64,000 nt of DNA from Verrucomicrobiota bacterium (GCA_016713365.1 JADJPG010000026.1:39326-103325), one strand, 5' to 3'; positions 27,648 through 38,008 are shown, counted from the first letter of the stretch. The notes: generated by a model not told the origin, from the letters alone. A program made the numbers and translations.

Positions 27648-27725
27648 CCGGCATTCGACTTCGTGGACTTCGACGTGAAGACCGCCGACAAGCCGCAGAA
27701 GTTCTACCGCGTGCGGCAGCCGTAA
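27648..27725 (+). pseudogene. Orphan C-terminal remnant ending KFYRVRQP
   Basis: 26 codons starting 2 bases after the LamG stop, in another frame, read PAFDFVDFDVKTADKPQKFY and then RVRQP followed by TAA. This is the tail of the C-terminal module found on other secreted proteins here. There is no start codon of its own. It is probably what is left of a former gene end, or the original end of the LamG gene. Confidence 0.6.
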
Positions 27726-27763
27726 GCCTGAGAACCCCTTGGAGCCGCATCGCACCAAAGCAA

Positions 27764-27791
27764 GAGGGAGAGCCCTTGCGAGCTCTCCCTC
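27764..27791. terminator. Hairpin between convergent genes
   Basis: GAGGGAGAGC (27764-27773) pairs perfectly with GCTCTCCCTC (27782-27791) over an eight-base loop. There is no T-tract on either strand, so it may be a weak or factor-assisted terminator. Confidence 0.45.
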
Positions 27792-27830
27792 CACTGAACA
27801 CTGGTCTGGGTTGGCAGACCTTTCCGCCTG

Positions 27831-30777
27831 TTACTGACAAACCACGCGGAAGAACTTGAATCCGCCACCATTGCTGGCGCTGAAGGTCAACGTGCCGGTG
27901 CCGGACAGCGCCGCTCCTTCGTCCGTCCACTGGATCGGGCTGGCGCCGAGATCCGTCGTGGATTGCACCTGGTAGCTGGCACCCGTATCCGCCGTGAACG
28001 TAATCGTGACATCACCACCGCTGCTCACGATGGAGAGGTTGGCAGGCGAGCATTCCGGAGGCGGCGTTCCAACGACTGGAGCCGGAACTCCGGCGCCATC
28101 CGTCGTGATGACACCGAGCGCGCCGAGCGCGGTCCAGTCGGTCGCCCAGTTCACACCGTTGAACGCGCCCTTGTAGGAGACGGGGGTGTAGAAGCCGTCG
28201 TTGGGAGCGGTGCGCAGGCTGGTCAGCGCCGGGCTGCCGTCAGCCGGACGCGGGTCCAGTCCGCCATTGGCCGCGCGGCTGATCCCGCGCAACTGCGGGT
28301 TCACCACTTCGTTGCTGCGGCTGGCGTCCTCGAACAACAACGACGCGCCGGCTCCCGCCACGTTTACCGCCACGCCGTTGGTCGCAAAGTTCCACCACAG
28401 GTTGTCCCGCAGGTCCAGCGTCCCGTTGGTCAGGAAGCTGCCCGAGCGTGCGTCCGTAATCCGCACCCCGTTGCCGCCGAATTCCGTGAAGATGCTGTTG
28501 TAAACGTGCGGCGCGGAATACTCGCGGATCGTCAGGCCGTTGTTGCCCGTCGTGTTCGTGCCCGCGCCAATCCACGTCGCGTTATACACCGTGAACGTCG
28601 CCAGCGGCGCGTTGCTCGCCGCGATCCCGCTGGGCTCGCCGTTCCATTCGCCGCCGCTGTCCTTGCGACCGGGCTCCTGAATCGCGAACCAGAACTGGTT
28701 CTTCCCGCGATAACCCTGGTCGGTGTCAAACGCGTCGTCGTCATTGAACGCGCTCACCAGATACTTCGTGTTCACCGTGCCGCCGAAGAATTCGAACCCG
28801 TCGTCGGCCACCGCGTAGCTCTCGATGTTCTCGATCACCGTCCCGCGGCCCACCGCGCCCATCGACAGTCCGTTGAGTTCCTTGTTCGGCAGGAACACCA
28901 CGCCCGCGTGCCGGATCGACACGTAGCGCAGCACGCCCGAGGAATCGTCGTCGTCGCTCCCGCCGAAGCGGTTCACGAACTGGCCGTTGATCTCCGTCGC
29001 CGACGGCAGTCCTTCGAACACGTCATACTTCGGGCTCGCCGCAGCTCCAGCGATGTCGCTCGGCGTGTTCAACACCGCCTTGCCCAGCACCACCACCCCG
29101 CCCCACAGCCCTCGCTGGAAGATCGCCAGGTCGCTGGGATCTTCCACATCATCCGCCTCAGCCGTGAAGATGATCGGATTGTGCGCCGTGCCGTTCGCGA
29201 AGATCTTCGCGCCCGCCGTTACGATGAGACACGCGGTGTTCGCGTCCGTGCCCGGCCTGCCTTTCACCACCGTGCCGGCTTCGATCGTCAGTGACGAACC
29301 CGCCAGCACATACACAAAACCGTTCAGCACATATTCGTTCGTGCGATACCAAGTGGTGTCCGTCGCAATGCTGCCGGAAACTTCGATGACGTTCGCGCCG
29401 CGCTGCGGGAGAATTCCTTTCTGCGACAGGAACGTCCATCCAGCGACCCAGAGATCGTTCGCATCGAACGCGCCCTTGTAGGAGACGGGGGTGTAGAAGC
29501 CGTCGTTGGGAGCGGTGCGCAGGCTGGAGAGCGCCGGGCTGCCGTCAGCCGGACGCGGGTCCAGTCCGCCGTTGGCCGCGCGGCTGATTCCGCGCAACTG
29601 CGGGTTCACCACTTCGTTGCTGCGGCTGGCGTCCTCGAACAACAACGCCGCGCCGGCTCCCGCCACGTTCACCGCCACGCCGTTGGTCGCGAAGTTCCAC
29701 CACAGGTTGTCGCGCAGGTCCAGCATTCCGTTGGTCAGGAAGCTGCCCGAGCGCGCGTCCGTAATCCGCACCCCGTTGCCGCCGAATTCCGTGAAGATGC
29801 TGTTGTAAACGTGCGGCGCGGAATACTCGCGGATCGTCAGGCCGTTGTTGCCCGTCGTGTTCGTGCCCGCGCCAATCCACGTCGCGTTATACACCGTGAA
29901 CGTCGCCAGCGGCGCGTTTGCTCGCCGCGATCCCGCTGCGCTCCCCGTTCCATTCGCCGCCGCTGTCCTTGCGACCGGGCTCCTGGATCGCGAACCAGAA
30001 CTGGTTCTTCCCGCGATAACCCTGGTCGGTGTCAAACGCGTCGTCGTCATTGAACGCGCTCACCAGATACTTCGTGTTCACCGTCCCGCCGAAGAATTCG
30101 AACCCGTCGTCGGCCACCGCGTAGCTCTCGATGTTCTCGATCACCGTCCCGCGGCCCACCGCGCCCATCGACAGTCCGTTGAGTTCCTTGTTCGGCAGGA
30201 ACACCACGCCCGCGTGCCGGATCGACACGTAGCGCAGCACGCCCGAGGAATCGTCGTCGTCGCTCCCGCCGAAGCGGTTCACGAACTGGCCGTTGATCTC
30301 CGTCGCCGACGGCAGTCCTTCGAACACGTCATACTTCGGGCTCGCCGCAGCTCCGGCGATGTCGCTCGGCGTGTTCAACACCGACTTGCCCAGCAACACC
30401 ACTCCGCCCCACAACCCTCGCTGGAAAATCGCCAGATCATCCGGGTCCGTCACGTCATCCGCTTCCGCGGTAAATATGATGGGCTTCGACGGCGTGCCGT
30501 TCGCGAAGATCTTCGCGCCCGCCGTTACGATGAGACACGCGGTGTTCGCGTCCGTGCCCGGCCTGCCTTTCACCACCGTGCCGGCTTCGATCGTCAGTGA
30601 CGAACCCGCCAGCACATACACAAAACCGTTCAGCACATATTCGTTCGTGCGATACCATGTCGTGTTCGATGCGATCGAACCGGACACGTCGATGATATCC
30701 GCCGTTGCGCTCTGCCCAGCCAGCAAACAGGCCGACAGGCACAACGCCTTCAGGGAGTGTTCAATTGATTTGTTCAT
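27831..30777 (-). CDS. Large surface protein with two near-identical 435-residue units, one-base disruption
   Basis: About 981 aa from ATG 30777 (MNKSIEHSLKALCLSACLLA, signal peptide). It has two tandem units, each starting VSGSIA(S/T)(N/D)TTWYRTNEY, then LTIEAGTVVKGRPGTDANTA, NRFGGSDDDDSSGVLRYVSI, FFGGTVNTKYLVSAFNDDDA and FDTDQGYRGKNQFWF. This is a beta-helix-like surface family also seen in Bacteroidota, with acidic loops that may bind calcium. The C-terminus is the module YQVQSTTDLGASPIQW ... FKFFRVVCQ. The upstream copy carries one extra T at 29917-29919; the downstream copy has the intact reading (SNAPLATF), so the original frame is known. The function is probably adhesion or glycan binding. 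Confidence 0.82.
28161..30657. repeat. Tandem 1.19-kb duplication, period 1305 bases
   Basis: 28161-29351 and 29466-30657 are nearly identical at the DNA level. The copies are separated by a 114-base unique spacer, and the second copy is one base longer because of an extra T at 29917-29919. This points to a recent duplication or gene conversion within the gene. Confidence 0.9.
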
Positions 30778-31037
30778 AGGGATACTGAGTTGTCTTTTTA
30801 GGAACACAGACATCTCATCACTCCCTCATGACGGTCTCATCGCGACCAAGTGACGATTCGGTGAAACACCCTCCCCTTCCCCAATAGCAACTGGAAATTC
30901 CCTCACAAACGAACCGACGCCGTGACGTCCGAAGTCCGTCAGAGCGTGGCCGAATACCGGCAGCGCAGAATAATATCACGCCCCAGTGGAATCGAAAGCC
31001 GACGAACCGAAACCGTTGAAGCCCACCGCCGGCGCGA

Positions 31038-31784
31038 TCACCAAGGCCGCGTCATCTTCGACCACTTCTTACCCTTGGTACTCTTCGCCTGCTCGTTGCC
31101 GGCACGCACGCGCAAGCCCAACGGCGGCTCCGCTTCGTCCACTGTCGGCGGCAGATCGTTCGGCATCGGCTCGGTTTCGGGCTCAGCCGGACCGGCCTTC
31201 AACGTCGATTCAATGATCCCGAGCAGATCACTGCGGCCATTTCGCGTCGCGGACGAACAACGGAAAACTTCCGGCGGCTTCTCAAACCAACCAGCGATGC
31301 GCTCCTGAAAGGCCGCGATGTTGGCCTGCACCTCGGCGGGTTTCCGGCTGTCCGTTTTGGTGAAGACCAGGACGTACGGCACCGCATTGCTCGTCAGCCA
31401 TTCCACGAACTCCAAATCGATCGGCTGCGGCGGCAGACCGGAATCAATGAGCGCGAACACGCAGCACAAGTTCGGACGCCGACGCAGGTAATCATTCACC
31501 GCGCGGTTGAACAGCGCCTTGTCCTTCCGCGCGATCTTCGCGTAGCCGTAGCCCGGCAAATCCACCAGCCGCCACGTCCTGTTCATCACGAAGAAGTTGA
31601 TGAGCTTCGTGAATCCCGGCGTCGGCGAAACCCGCGCCAACCCGTCCTGACCCGCGAGCATGTTCAGCAAAGACGACTTGCCGACGTTCGACCGGCCAAT
31701 GAAGGCGAATTCCGGCAGCGACTCGTCCGGACACGACGCGAGGTCCGGCGCGCTGCACTCAAAAATGGCGGATGAGATATTCAT
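31038..31784 (-). CDS. engB: Ribosome-biogenesis GTPase EngB/YsxC
   Basis: 248 aa. TRAFAC GTPase motifs are in order: G1 GRSNVGKSSL (about 31-40), G3 DLPGYGYAK (about 75-83), G4 TKTDS (about 141-145). EngB assists assembly of the large ribosomal subunit in the cytoplasm. The core is about 200 aa, as usual; a charged 45-residue C-terminal extension follows. It diverges from the redoxin-like gene. Confidence 0.95.
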   Translation of the reverse strand: MNISSAIFECSAPDLASCPDESLPEFAFIGRSNVGKSSLLNMLAGQDGLARVSPTPGFTKLINFFVMNRTWRLVDLPGYGYAKIARKDKALFNRAVNDYLRRRPNLCCVFALIDSGLPPQPIDLEFVEWLTSNAVPYVLVFTKTDSRKPAEVQANIAAFQERIAGWFEKPPEVFRCSSATRNGRSDLLGIIESTLKAGPAEPETEPMPNDLPPTVDEAEPPLGLRVRAGNEQAKSTKGKKWSKMTRPW

Positions 31785-31912
31785 GGTTCAATCGACAGCG
31801 GAGATACTCGCAGCAAACCCGCCGGACTGGAACCACCAATCTCATTCCACCGTCGCCATCCGTGCGCCCGCGGCAGTTGACACCGCGCCGTTCCAACACA
31901 ACTCTTCGCCTC

Positions 31913-32389
31913 ATGAAGAAAGTCATCGGCCTGTCATTCGTGTTGGGAATCCTGTTGAGCTGCCACCTCGCCACCGCCGCGCCGCTGGCCGTTGGTGACG
32001 CCATTCCGGCCGTCGCCGCGAAGGATCAACACGGCGCCGCCTACACGTTCACCAACGGCACCGCGTTCCTGCTCGTCGCCGTCGAGATGGACGCCGCGAA
32101 GGCCGCCAATCAAAAGCTCGCCGCGGAAGGCGCCGGCTATTTGGAGAAGCATGGCGCGACCTACCTCATGGACATCCACCCCATGCCCGGCATCGCGAAA
32201 GTCTTCGCGCTGCCGAAAATGCGGAAGTATCCGCACCGCATTGTGCTCATTGAAACGAAGGGCGTCTTGAACTGGGCTCCGAGCAAGCCCGGCCACGTCA
32301 CCCTGCTCGCGCTCAATCCCGAGGGACGCGTCAGCAAGATCAGTTACTGGAATCCCGCGAGCGAATCGGCATCGGGATTATTCAAGTGA
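31913..32389 (+). CDS. Secreted thioredoxin-fold (YtfJ/redoxin-like) protein without catalytic cysteines
   Basis: 158 aa from ATG 31913 (MKKVIGLSFVLGILLSCHLA, signal peptide, cleavage near ATAAP). The mature part (VGDAIPAVAAKDQHGAAYTF, then PKMRKYPHRIVLIETKGVLN) has the outline of a YtfJ- or redoxin-like thioredoxin fold. There is no CxxC and no peroxidatic cysteine in the mature protein, so a redox role is doubtful. Upstream in-frame codons back to 31772 overlap the engB start and are ignored. Confidence 0.7.
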   Translation: MKKVIGLSFVLGILLSCHLATAAPLAVGDAIPAVAAKDQHGAAYTFTNGTAFLLVAVEMDAAKAANQKLAAEGAGYLEKHGATYLMDIHPMPGIAKVFALPKMRKYPHRIVLIETKGVLNWAPSKPGHVTLLALNPEGRVSKISYWNPASESASGLFK

Positions 32390-32465
32390 TCGACCGCAAG
32401 CGGAATGCTCGGTCTACACAGAGAGCACCGTGCCGAATGCTGATCGACCCCCCGCCGGTTGCAGC

Positions 32466-33775
32466 TCAAGGAAGGCTGTTGTAGCGGCGCGGAAAGACGA
32501 CGCGAAAGGTTGTGCCCGTTTGCGCCGAGCTCGCGATCTCCAGACTCGCATCGAACAACTCGCACAGGCGCTTCACAATCGAAAGACCGATGCCTTCGCC
32601 AGGCTGATCATGGGCGCCTTTGGGTCGGGAGGATGAGTCTCCGGGAGCGGCCAGAACCTGCGAAGTCTCACCCTGGATGGCGGCGGACTTCTCATCCGAT
32701 TCCTTCGCGCTCGCGGTGGCTTCCTGCAAGCCGGCCTTTAGGGACTGGCCTGCCCCCGACACGATTCCCGGCCCGGTGTCCTTCACCATCAGCCACCAAT
32801 TCTCCTTCTCCTCGCCCCAGCTCACAGTGACGCCGCCGTCCTTGGTATATTTCAGCGCATTCACCAGCAGATTCTTTGCAAGCCGCCTGACCTTGTCGGC
32901 ATCGCCCTCAACCGCCAGCTCCACCGGCCCTTCCGTCCTCAAAAACAAACTCCCTTCGCGGGCCAGCGGCTGATTGGCCTCGCACAACTCCGTGATCAAC
33001 GCGCCGGCGTCGAAGGGGGCGAGCTTCCGTTTTTCCTGCCCGGCCTCGAGCCGCGCCAGCTCCATCAATTCGCCCAGCATCGTGGTCAGCCCCTCCGTGG
33101 CCCGCTGCAGGAAAGCCACCGATTCACACCGGTCCGCTTCAGTCAAAGCGGTCCGGCCCACCATTGAGGCCGCAATGCTGACGCCGAGGACATCGCTGTT
33201 CAAATCGTGAACCGCCTGGTGGATGAGCGCAGCGCGGCGCTGTTCAATTTCATCCACGGTGGCGGGGCCTTCATCAAATCCACCACCCGGCTGGCCGCTT
33301 CCGCCTGCTGCATGCGCTCGTATTGCGCGGCGCTCTCGCTGATGGTGCCGTCGATCAGATGGAGCAGCTGCCGATGCGCCTCCATCAACGTCGCCGGTTC
33401 CAGATCGGGACGCATGGCGACGATGTTGCCCAGCTCTTCAAACACGCATAGCTGGAGATGCCCGCACTCGCTGATGAGCTCCTTCAACCGGTAGCCCTGC
33501 TGCCAGCGATGCAAACCGTGCTTCGCCCCCTCTTCCTTCTTTTCAGCATCGGCCGACCGGGCATCCGCTCCGCCCGGACGGGAGCGCAGCTTGAGTTCGT
33601 AGGCGTCGAGGATGGCAGGAATATGATCGAGGAATTGTCCGAGGGTGAGGGCGCGCCCGGTCTTTTGTTCGGGATCGGCGCGATCCATCTTGCGCCAGGC
33701 CGCGAGGATGGCCTCCCGGCGCGCGGCCAAAAGATCACTCAAGGAGGCCAGTTGCTGAATCGGGGTCAAAGGCAT
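32466..33775 (-). CDS. RsbRD-type sensor histidine kinase, one-base disruption
   Basis: About 436 aa from ATG 33775 (MPLTPIQQLASLSDLLAARR). The N-terminal half (about 1-165) is an RsbRD/globin-like sensor helix bundle. The C-terminal half, in another frame, is a histidine kinase: QAVHDLNSDVLGV (H-box), NLLVNALKYTKDGG (N-box), KDTGPGIV (G1) and GEGIGLSIVKRL (G2), with an Ala/Ser-rich insert of about 45 residues between G1 and G2. Restoring one base in the run at 33276-33278 joins VVDFDEGPATVDEIEQRR and makes the length a multiple of three. No membrane segment is seen, so it is a cytoplasmic sensor, and no response regulator gene is adjacent. Confidence 0.82.
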
Positions 33776-34076
33776 AATTGGGTCAACGCGGTGGCCAGCG
33801 GGCTGGTTTCGACTCCGCGCAGCATCGTGGTTCTCCAACCCGACAGAGTCAATGCGCGCGAATTGCCCGCGTGCGCAGAGGGGGAATGTCAGCCAACCAA
33901 CGGCGGGCTGAAGGATGTGGTGGCGCAGTTGACCGCAAAAGAATTTACTCCAGACGGAGCTTGGGGAACGCAACGCGCCGATGTCAGCAGGTCCAGTCGC
34001 AGGGGGGAGACTTCAAGAATGAGACCCGGACGTGTCGGAAATCGTGGACGGCGGACCTCAGGCTTCACCGGCCTCA
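33776..34076. other. Intergenic, nothing recognised
   Basis: 301 bases between the kinase start and the end of the sigma factor gene, both on the minus strand. No coding signal, hairpin or promoter stands out. Confidence 0.4.
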
Positions 34077-35585
34077 TCAGCCCCCGACGCTCCGCCCATA
34101 CTTTCGCTTGTAAAGATGCTGATCGTAATCCGGGTCCACACGCATCTTCTCGCCCATCACCCAGTTGTCCTGGAGACTGCTCCCGTCGGCAGGCGGCAGC
34201 ACTTGGTAGCGTTGCAACATGGCGTCGTCCACCGGCACATCGAAGTAGGGTTTGAGCAGTGAAAGGTCCGTTGGCATCTGTCCGTTATTCGCCGCCGCGA
34301 ATTTGTCCACCGCCTGCAACGCGTGGGTGGCGAACTTGTGCTTGGCCGTATTGCGCAGCTTGGAGAGCGCCTGGCGAACCTCCGGCTCAGATTGCAGGCT
34401 CACATCTTTCGCGACGGACAGCCAATCGTTCTCGGTCAGCAATTGCAGCTCGGGAATCCTCTTCTCGGGCATGCGCTGAAGGTGCGCGTTCAGCTCGCCT
34501 GCGCGCTGCGTCATGGCGAGCACGGACTGCGTGAACGGATCATCGCCGACCGCTGCGGTTGCTTTCGCCTGGCCCAACTGCTGTTCAACCGCGCGTAATC
34601 GCGTTACCTCGCCCCGCAACTTCGCCACCTCGGCGGCGTCGCGGCGGAGACGATCATTGTCGCTCTGGAGACGCGAAAGGTCCGTCTGAAGTGCGGCCAG
34701 CTTGCGGGCGGCTGCGTCCCGATCCCGGGCCAGTTGATCGATTTGTTCAGCAATCGGCTCCTGTTGTTGCTGCAATGTTTGGAGCTGGGATCGCGAAACC
34801 GAAGCCTGGCGCGCTTCGTAGATTCCGGTTCCGACCGCGACGGCCAGCGTCGCGCCGATGAGGCTTTTCTGAAGTGTGGTCATGGCGATGGTTTTGGCGG
34901 CGGTGACAGTGGCGGTGGTGACAAGAGTCGTTCCGGCAAGCGCAGCGTTCGACAGCGCCACGGCCAATCCAGTCGGGGCGGCTTGAATCACATGCGCAGA
35001 AAGCGCAACCGAAAGTGCGGCGGCGCTGGTCGTCACGCCTCGGCGGGTCAGATGGGCGCGCAGTTTCTCCAACGCGCGACTGACGCGTTTCTGCGCGGCG
35101 TCATCGCTCAGGCCGAGCGATTGGCCGATGGAGCGAAAATCGTGGCTCCTGAAGAAACGGAGGAGCAACGCCTCGCGGTCGTCGTCGCTTAAGTCCGCCA
35201 TCGCTTCGTCGAGTGCGGGGCCAATGCGTTCCCATTCTGGCGCGGAGTCGGAGGCCGAATCGAAGTGTTGCATAGCGAGCCTTTCGCGAGTCTGGCGCCG
35301 GTGGTCGTCCCGCCACTGATTAAGCGCGGCGAAGCGCGTGCTGCGGTAGAGCCATCCGAGCAACGAGGCGTTCGCATCCAACGTCCGCGCCAAAGACGGC
35401 GCTTTGCGGGCGAGATCGGTGAAGACGCTTTGGGCGGCGTCGCGCGCCAGATCGGGGGAGCTGACCTGACGAAGCGCCGCCGAGTAAACGGCGTCCGTGT
35501 GGCGAACGACGATTTCGCGGAACGCGGCTTCGTGGCCGTGTTCCACGTAATCGCGCAGCAATTGGGCGTCGGACGCTTCAGTCAT
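34077..35585 (-). CDS. ECF sigma factor with fused membrane segment and coiled-coil C-terminal domain
   Basis: 502 aa from ATG 35585 with an SD AGGTGAG just upstream. Residues about 5-180 are an ECF sigma factor: region 2 (FREIVVRHTDAVYSAALRQV, DLARDAAQSVFTDLARK) and region 4 (LSDDDREALLLRFFRSHDFR, SIGQSLGLSDDAAQKRVSRA). Then come Ala/Thr-rich hydrophobic stretches ending in a membrane helix (SLIGATLAVAVGTGIYEAR, about 240-258), a long coiled coil (about 262-345), and a globular tail with NDWLSVAKD and AVDKFAAANNGQMP. The fused part probably senses a signal outside the membrane and holds or releases the sigma domain (inference). No separate anti-sigma gene is adjacent. Confidence 0.85.
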   Translation of the reverse strand: MTEASDAQLLRDYVEHGHEAAFREIVVRHTDAVYSAALRQVSSPDLARDAAQSVFTDLARKAPSLARTLDANASLLGWLYRSTRFAALNQWRDDHRRQTRERLAMQHFDSASDSAPEWERIGPALDEAMADLSDDDREALLLRFFRSHDFRSIGQSLGLSDDAAQKRVSRALEKLRAHLTRRGVTTSAAALSVALSAHVIQAAPTGLAVALSNAALAGTTLVTTATVTAAKTIAMTTLQKSLIGATLAVAVGTGIYEARQASVSRSQLQTLQQQQEPIAEQIDQLARDRDAAARKLAALQTDLSRLQSDNDRLRRDAAEVAKLRGEVTRLRAVEQQLGQAKATAAVGDDPFTQSVLAMTQRAGELNAHLQRMPEKRIPELQLLTENDWLSVAKDVSLQSEPEVRQALSKLRNTAKHKFATHALQAVDKFAAANNGQMPTDLSLLKPYFDVPVDDAMLQRYQVLPPADGSSLQDNWVMGEKMRVDPDYDQHLYKRKYGRSVGG

Positions 35586-35801
35586 CTCACCTATTAAACA
35601 GCCGCCGCCGTCCAAATCCGACAAAGTTTGTGTGGAAACCTCGGTTCACAGGGAAGGCCGCCGTTGGACGTCGCCACGCTTTCTCGGATACATGTAGTCG
35701 GGATTTAGGACGTGAAGCCAATTGGCTTGGAGAGTCAGAAAATGCGTTCAAAATCATGCTGACGCAGGCACCGCAAATGATAGTCTGCCCCAATATCTCC
35801 C

Positions 35802-37292
35802 ATGCAATCGTCGTTTCCAAAACAAGTCATCCTGTTCATCGCCGCCGCATCGATTGGGATGAGTTCGTTGATGGCGCAGACGTTTAGCGTTCTGCACTCG
35901 TTCGATGGCACGAGCGGCGGACGGAGTCCACAGGCAGGATTGGTCGCCTCGGGAAATATTCTCTACGGCGCGGCGGACTCCGGCGGGGCTGGGCGCCGTG
36001 GGACTTTCTTCAAGCTCAATATGGATGGCACCGGCTTCGCAACGCTTCACCATTTTGCACCGCTCCTCAACGAAACCAATTCCGACGGCGCGTATCCCGA
36101 CAGCACACCCGTCCTCTCCGGCAACACGATATTCGGCACCGCCTACGACGGCGGGATCTACGGTCATGGAACGGTGTTCAAGATGAACACCACCGGCAGC
36201 GACTTTTCCGTGCTGCATCACTTCAAGCCGATCGTGCCCAACGGTTCCGGAGCTTCCACCAATGCCGAAGGCGCGGATGCGGAAGCGGGCCTCGTCGTAG
36301 CGGACAACTTCGTTTACGGCACGACCGAAAATGGCGGCACTTCCGGTCTGGGCGCGGTATTTCGGGTTGGGGCCAACGGCAACGGTTTCACCAATCTCCA
36401 CAGTTTTACCGCTGCTGAAGGCGATACTCCTGAGCCGTTGGTGATGGCTGGGAATAAACTTTATGGCACCGCCGCGGGCCTGAAATCCGGTAGCGGTTCG
36501 GTGTTCAGACTCAACACCGACGGTACAGGCTTCACCATCCTGCACACTTTCGTAGCGACAAACTATGCTCCGCCGCTGGAAGGCCCCGGCTTCGAGCCGG
36601 CCTACACCAATGTCGATGGCGTTTTGCCTGCCAGCCTCCTGGTCAGTGGCAGCACCATTTACGGCACGACCTACTGGGGTGGCGCGAATGGAAATGGCAC
36701 GGTGTACAGAATGCAACTCGACGGCTCAGGCTTCTCCGTGCTGCACCACTTCGGCGCGACGAGAGCAAATCTAAGCGGCGTTTTTACGAACAGCGGCGGC
36801 GCGCATCCCATCCAGTTCTCCGGCCTGACGCTGTGGGGCAAAACTCTGTTTGGCACCACCTTCATGGGAGGCAAATCCGGAAACGGCACCGTCTTCGCCC
36901 TGCTCACAAATGGAACTGGATTCACCATCCTTCACGATTTTAGCCCCACATCCGGTCCAAGTTCGATCAACAGCGATGGAGCTACGCCATACTCTGGCTT
37001 GATGATTTCCAATGACACAATTTTCGGCACGGCCCGCTCCGGTGGAGCCTCCGGTAGCGGCACAGTCTTCAGCATCGCGATAGTGCCGCGACTCTCCATC
37101 ACTCAGGCCGGCGAGAGTGTGATTCTGACCTGGCCGCAAAACGCCATCGGTTTCACCCTCGAATCCACGACGAATCTCAATCCCCCCGTCACTTGGAGCA
37201 CCGTCACTCCAGCGCCGGTCGTGGTGAACGGATTCAACACCGTGATCAACCCTGCCTCCGCGGCCGAACGATTCTATCGGTTGAGTCAGTAA
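35802..37292 (+). CDS. Secreted Gloeo/Verruco-repeat beta-propeller-like protein
   Basis: 496 aa. The signal peptide MQSSFPKQVILFIAAASIGM ends near LMAQ. About seven repeats of the pattern GNxxYGTxxxGGxxGxGTVFxxNxDGxGFxxLHxF follow (FGTAYDGGIYGHGTVFKMNT and YGTTYWGGANGNGTVYRMQL are examples). This matches the repeat described in Gloeobacter and Verrucomicrobia. Homologues often end in PEP-CTERM; this one instead ends with the module FTLESTTNLNPPVTWSTVT ... RFYRLSQ. No enzymatic function is visible. Confidence 0.85.
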   Translation: MQSSFPKQVILFIAAASIGMSSLMAQTFSVLHSFDGTSGGRSPQAGLVASGNILYGAADSGGAGRRGTFFKLNMDGTGFATLHHFAPLLNETNSDGAYPDSTPVLSGNTIFGTAYDGGIYGHGTVFKMNTTGSDFSVLHHFKPIVPNGSGASTNAEGADAEAGLVVADNFVYGTTENGGTSGLGAVFRVGANGNGFTNLHSFTAAEGDTPEPLVMAGNKLYGTAAGLKSGSGSVFRLNTDGTGFTILHTFVATNYAPPLEGPGFEPAYTNVDGVLPASLLVSGSTIYGTTYWGGANGNGTVYRMQLDGSGFSVLHHFGATRANLSGVFTNSGGAHPIQFSGLTLWGKTLFGTTFMGGKSGNGTVFALLTNGTGFTILHDFSPTSGPSSINSDGATPYSGLMISNDTIFGTARSGGASGSGTVFSIAIVPRLSITQAGESVILTWPQNAIGFTLESTTNLNPPVTWSTVTPAPVVVNGFNTVINPASAAERFYRLSQ

Positions 37293-37393
37293 GTTCGACG
37301 TTCAGAGCGCCGCTGGAGATCCGAGCCAAAACGGTCAACCGCAACTTGGTCGCAGCATTCTGCCCAGCCTTCAGTCGCAGCAAAGTTGCTGGA

Positions 37394-37466
37394 GCACGGT
37401 AGAATCTTTTCATCACAAAATTCCTCTCCGCCGGTAATAATCTTCCCCTCCGCCGCTACTAATCTT
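37394..37466 (+). promoter_or_regulatory. Three short direct repeats upstream of ECF sigma gene
   Basis: GGTAGAATCTTTT (37399-37411), GGTAATAATCTTC (37433-37445) and GCTACTAATCTTTT (37455-37468) repeat the core G-TA--AATCTT. The last two are embedded in 22-base tandem units (37423-37444, 37445-37466). They lie 13-80 bases upstream of the sigma gene and could be operator or autoregulatory promoter sites; this is a guess from position. Confidence 0.35.
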
Positions 37467-37480
37467 TTATCGACCCAAAA

Positions 37481-38008
37481 TTGAACTCGACGCCGGCAGA
37501 CGAACACAAGTTCCTGGAACTGGTGAATGAGAATCGAGACAGGATTCTCAGGGTGTGCCGTGTCTATGCGTGGAATGCGGCTGACCACGACGATTTGTAT
37601 CAGGAAATCCTGTTCCAGATCTGGCGCGGCCTGCCGGCGCTGAAAGAAGAACAATTCGCGAACACCTGGCTTTATCGTGTGGCCATCAACACCGCCATTT
37701 CCTTCGTCCGCAAGCGGGCCTCACGCCTGGACCGCGTCGTCCATTTTGAACACGCCGACCTCACGCGCACGATTGAATCGCGGCAGGCCACCGAAGAAAG
37801 CGCGGACGACCGCATCGCCGACCTCTACACGGCCATCTACAAACTCGGCCCGATCGAAAAGGCGCTCGTCACCCTGTTCCTGGAGGACTTCACCTACGAA
37901 CAAATGGCGGAGGTCACCGGCATCAGCGCCAACCACGTCGGTGTCATGCTGCATCGCGCCAGGAAGAAACTTTCCAGCCTGATGAAGGAGGAGGCGCCAA
38001 ATGAATGA
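37481..38008 (+). CDS. ECF-type sigma factor
   Basis: 175 aa read from TTG 37481. Region 2 has AADHDDLYQEILFQIWRGLP and ANTWLYRVAINTAISFVRKR; region 4 has EKALVTLFLEDFTYEQMAEV and TGISANHVGVMLHRARKKLS. It overlaps the next gene by 8 bases, so the membrane protein that follows is its likely anti-sigma partner. The start is uncertain, since TTG without a clear SD is weak; GTG at 37523 is in frame but would remove part of region 1/2. Confidence 0.88.
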   Translation: MNSTPADEHKFLELVNENRDRILRVCRVYAWNAADHDDLYQEILFQIWRGLPALKEEQFANTWLYRVAINTAISFVRKRASRLDRVVHFEHADLTRTIESRQATEESADDRIADLYTAIYKLGPIEKALVTLFLEDFTYEQMAEVTGISANHVGVMLHRARKKLSSLMKEEAPNE

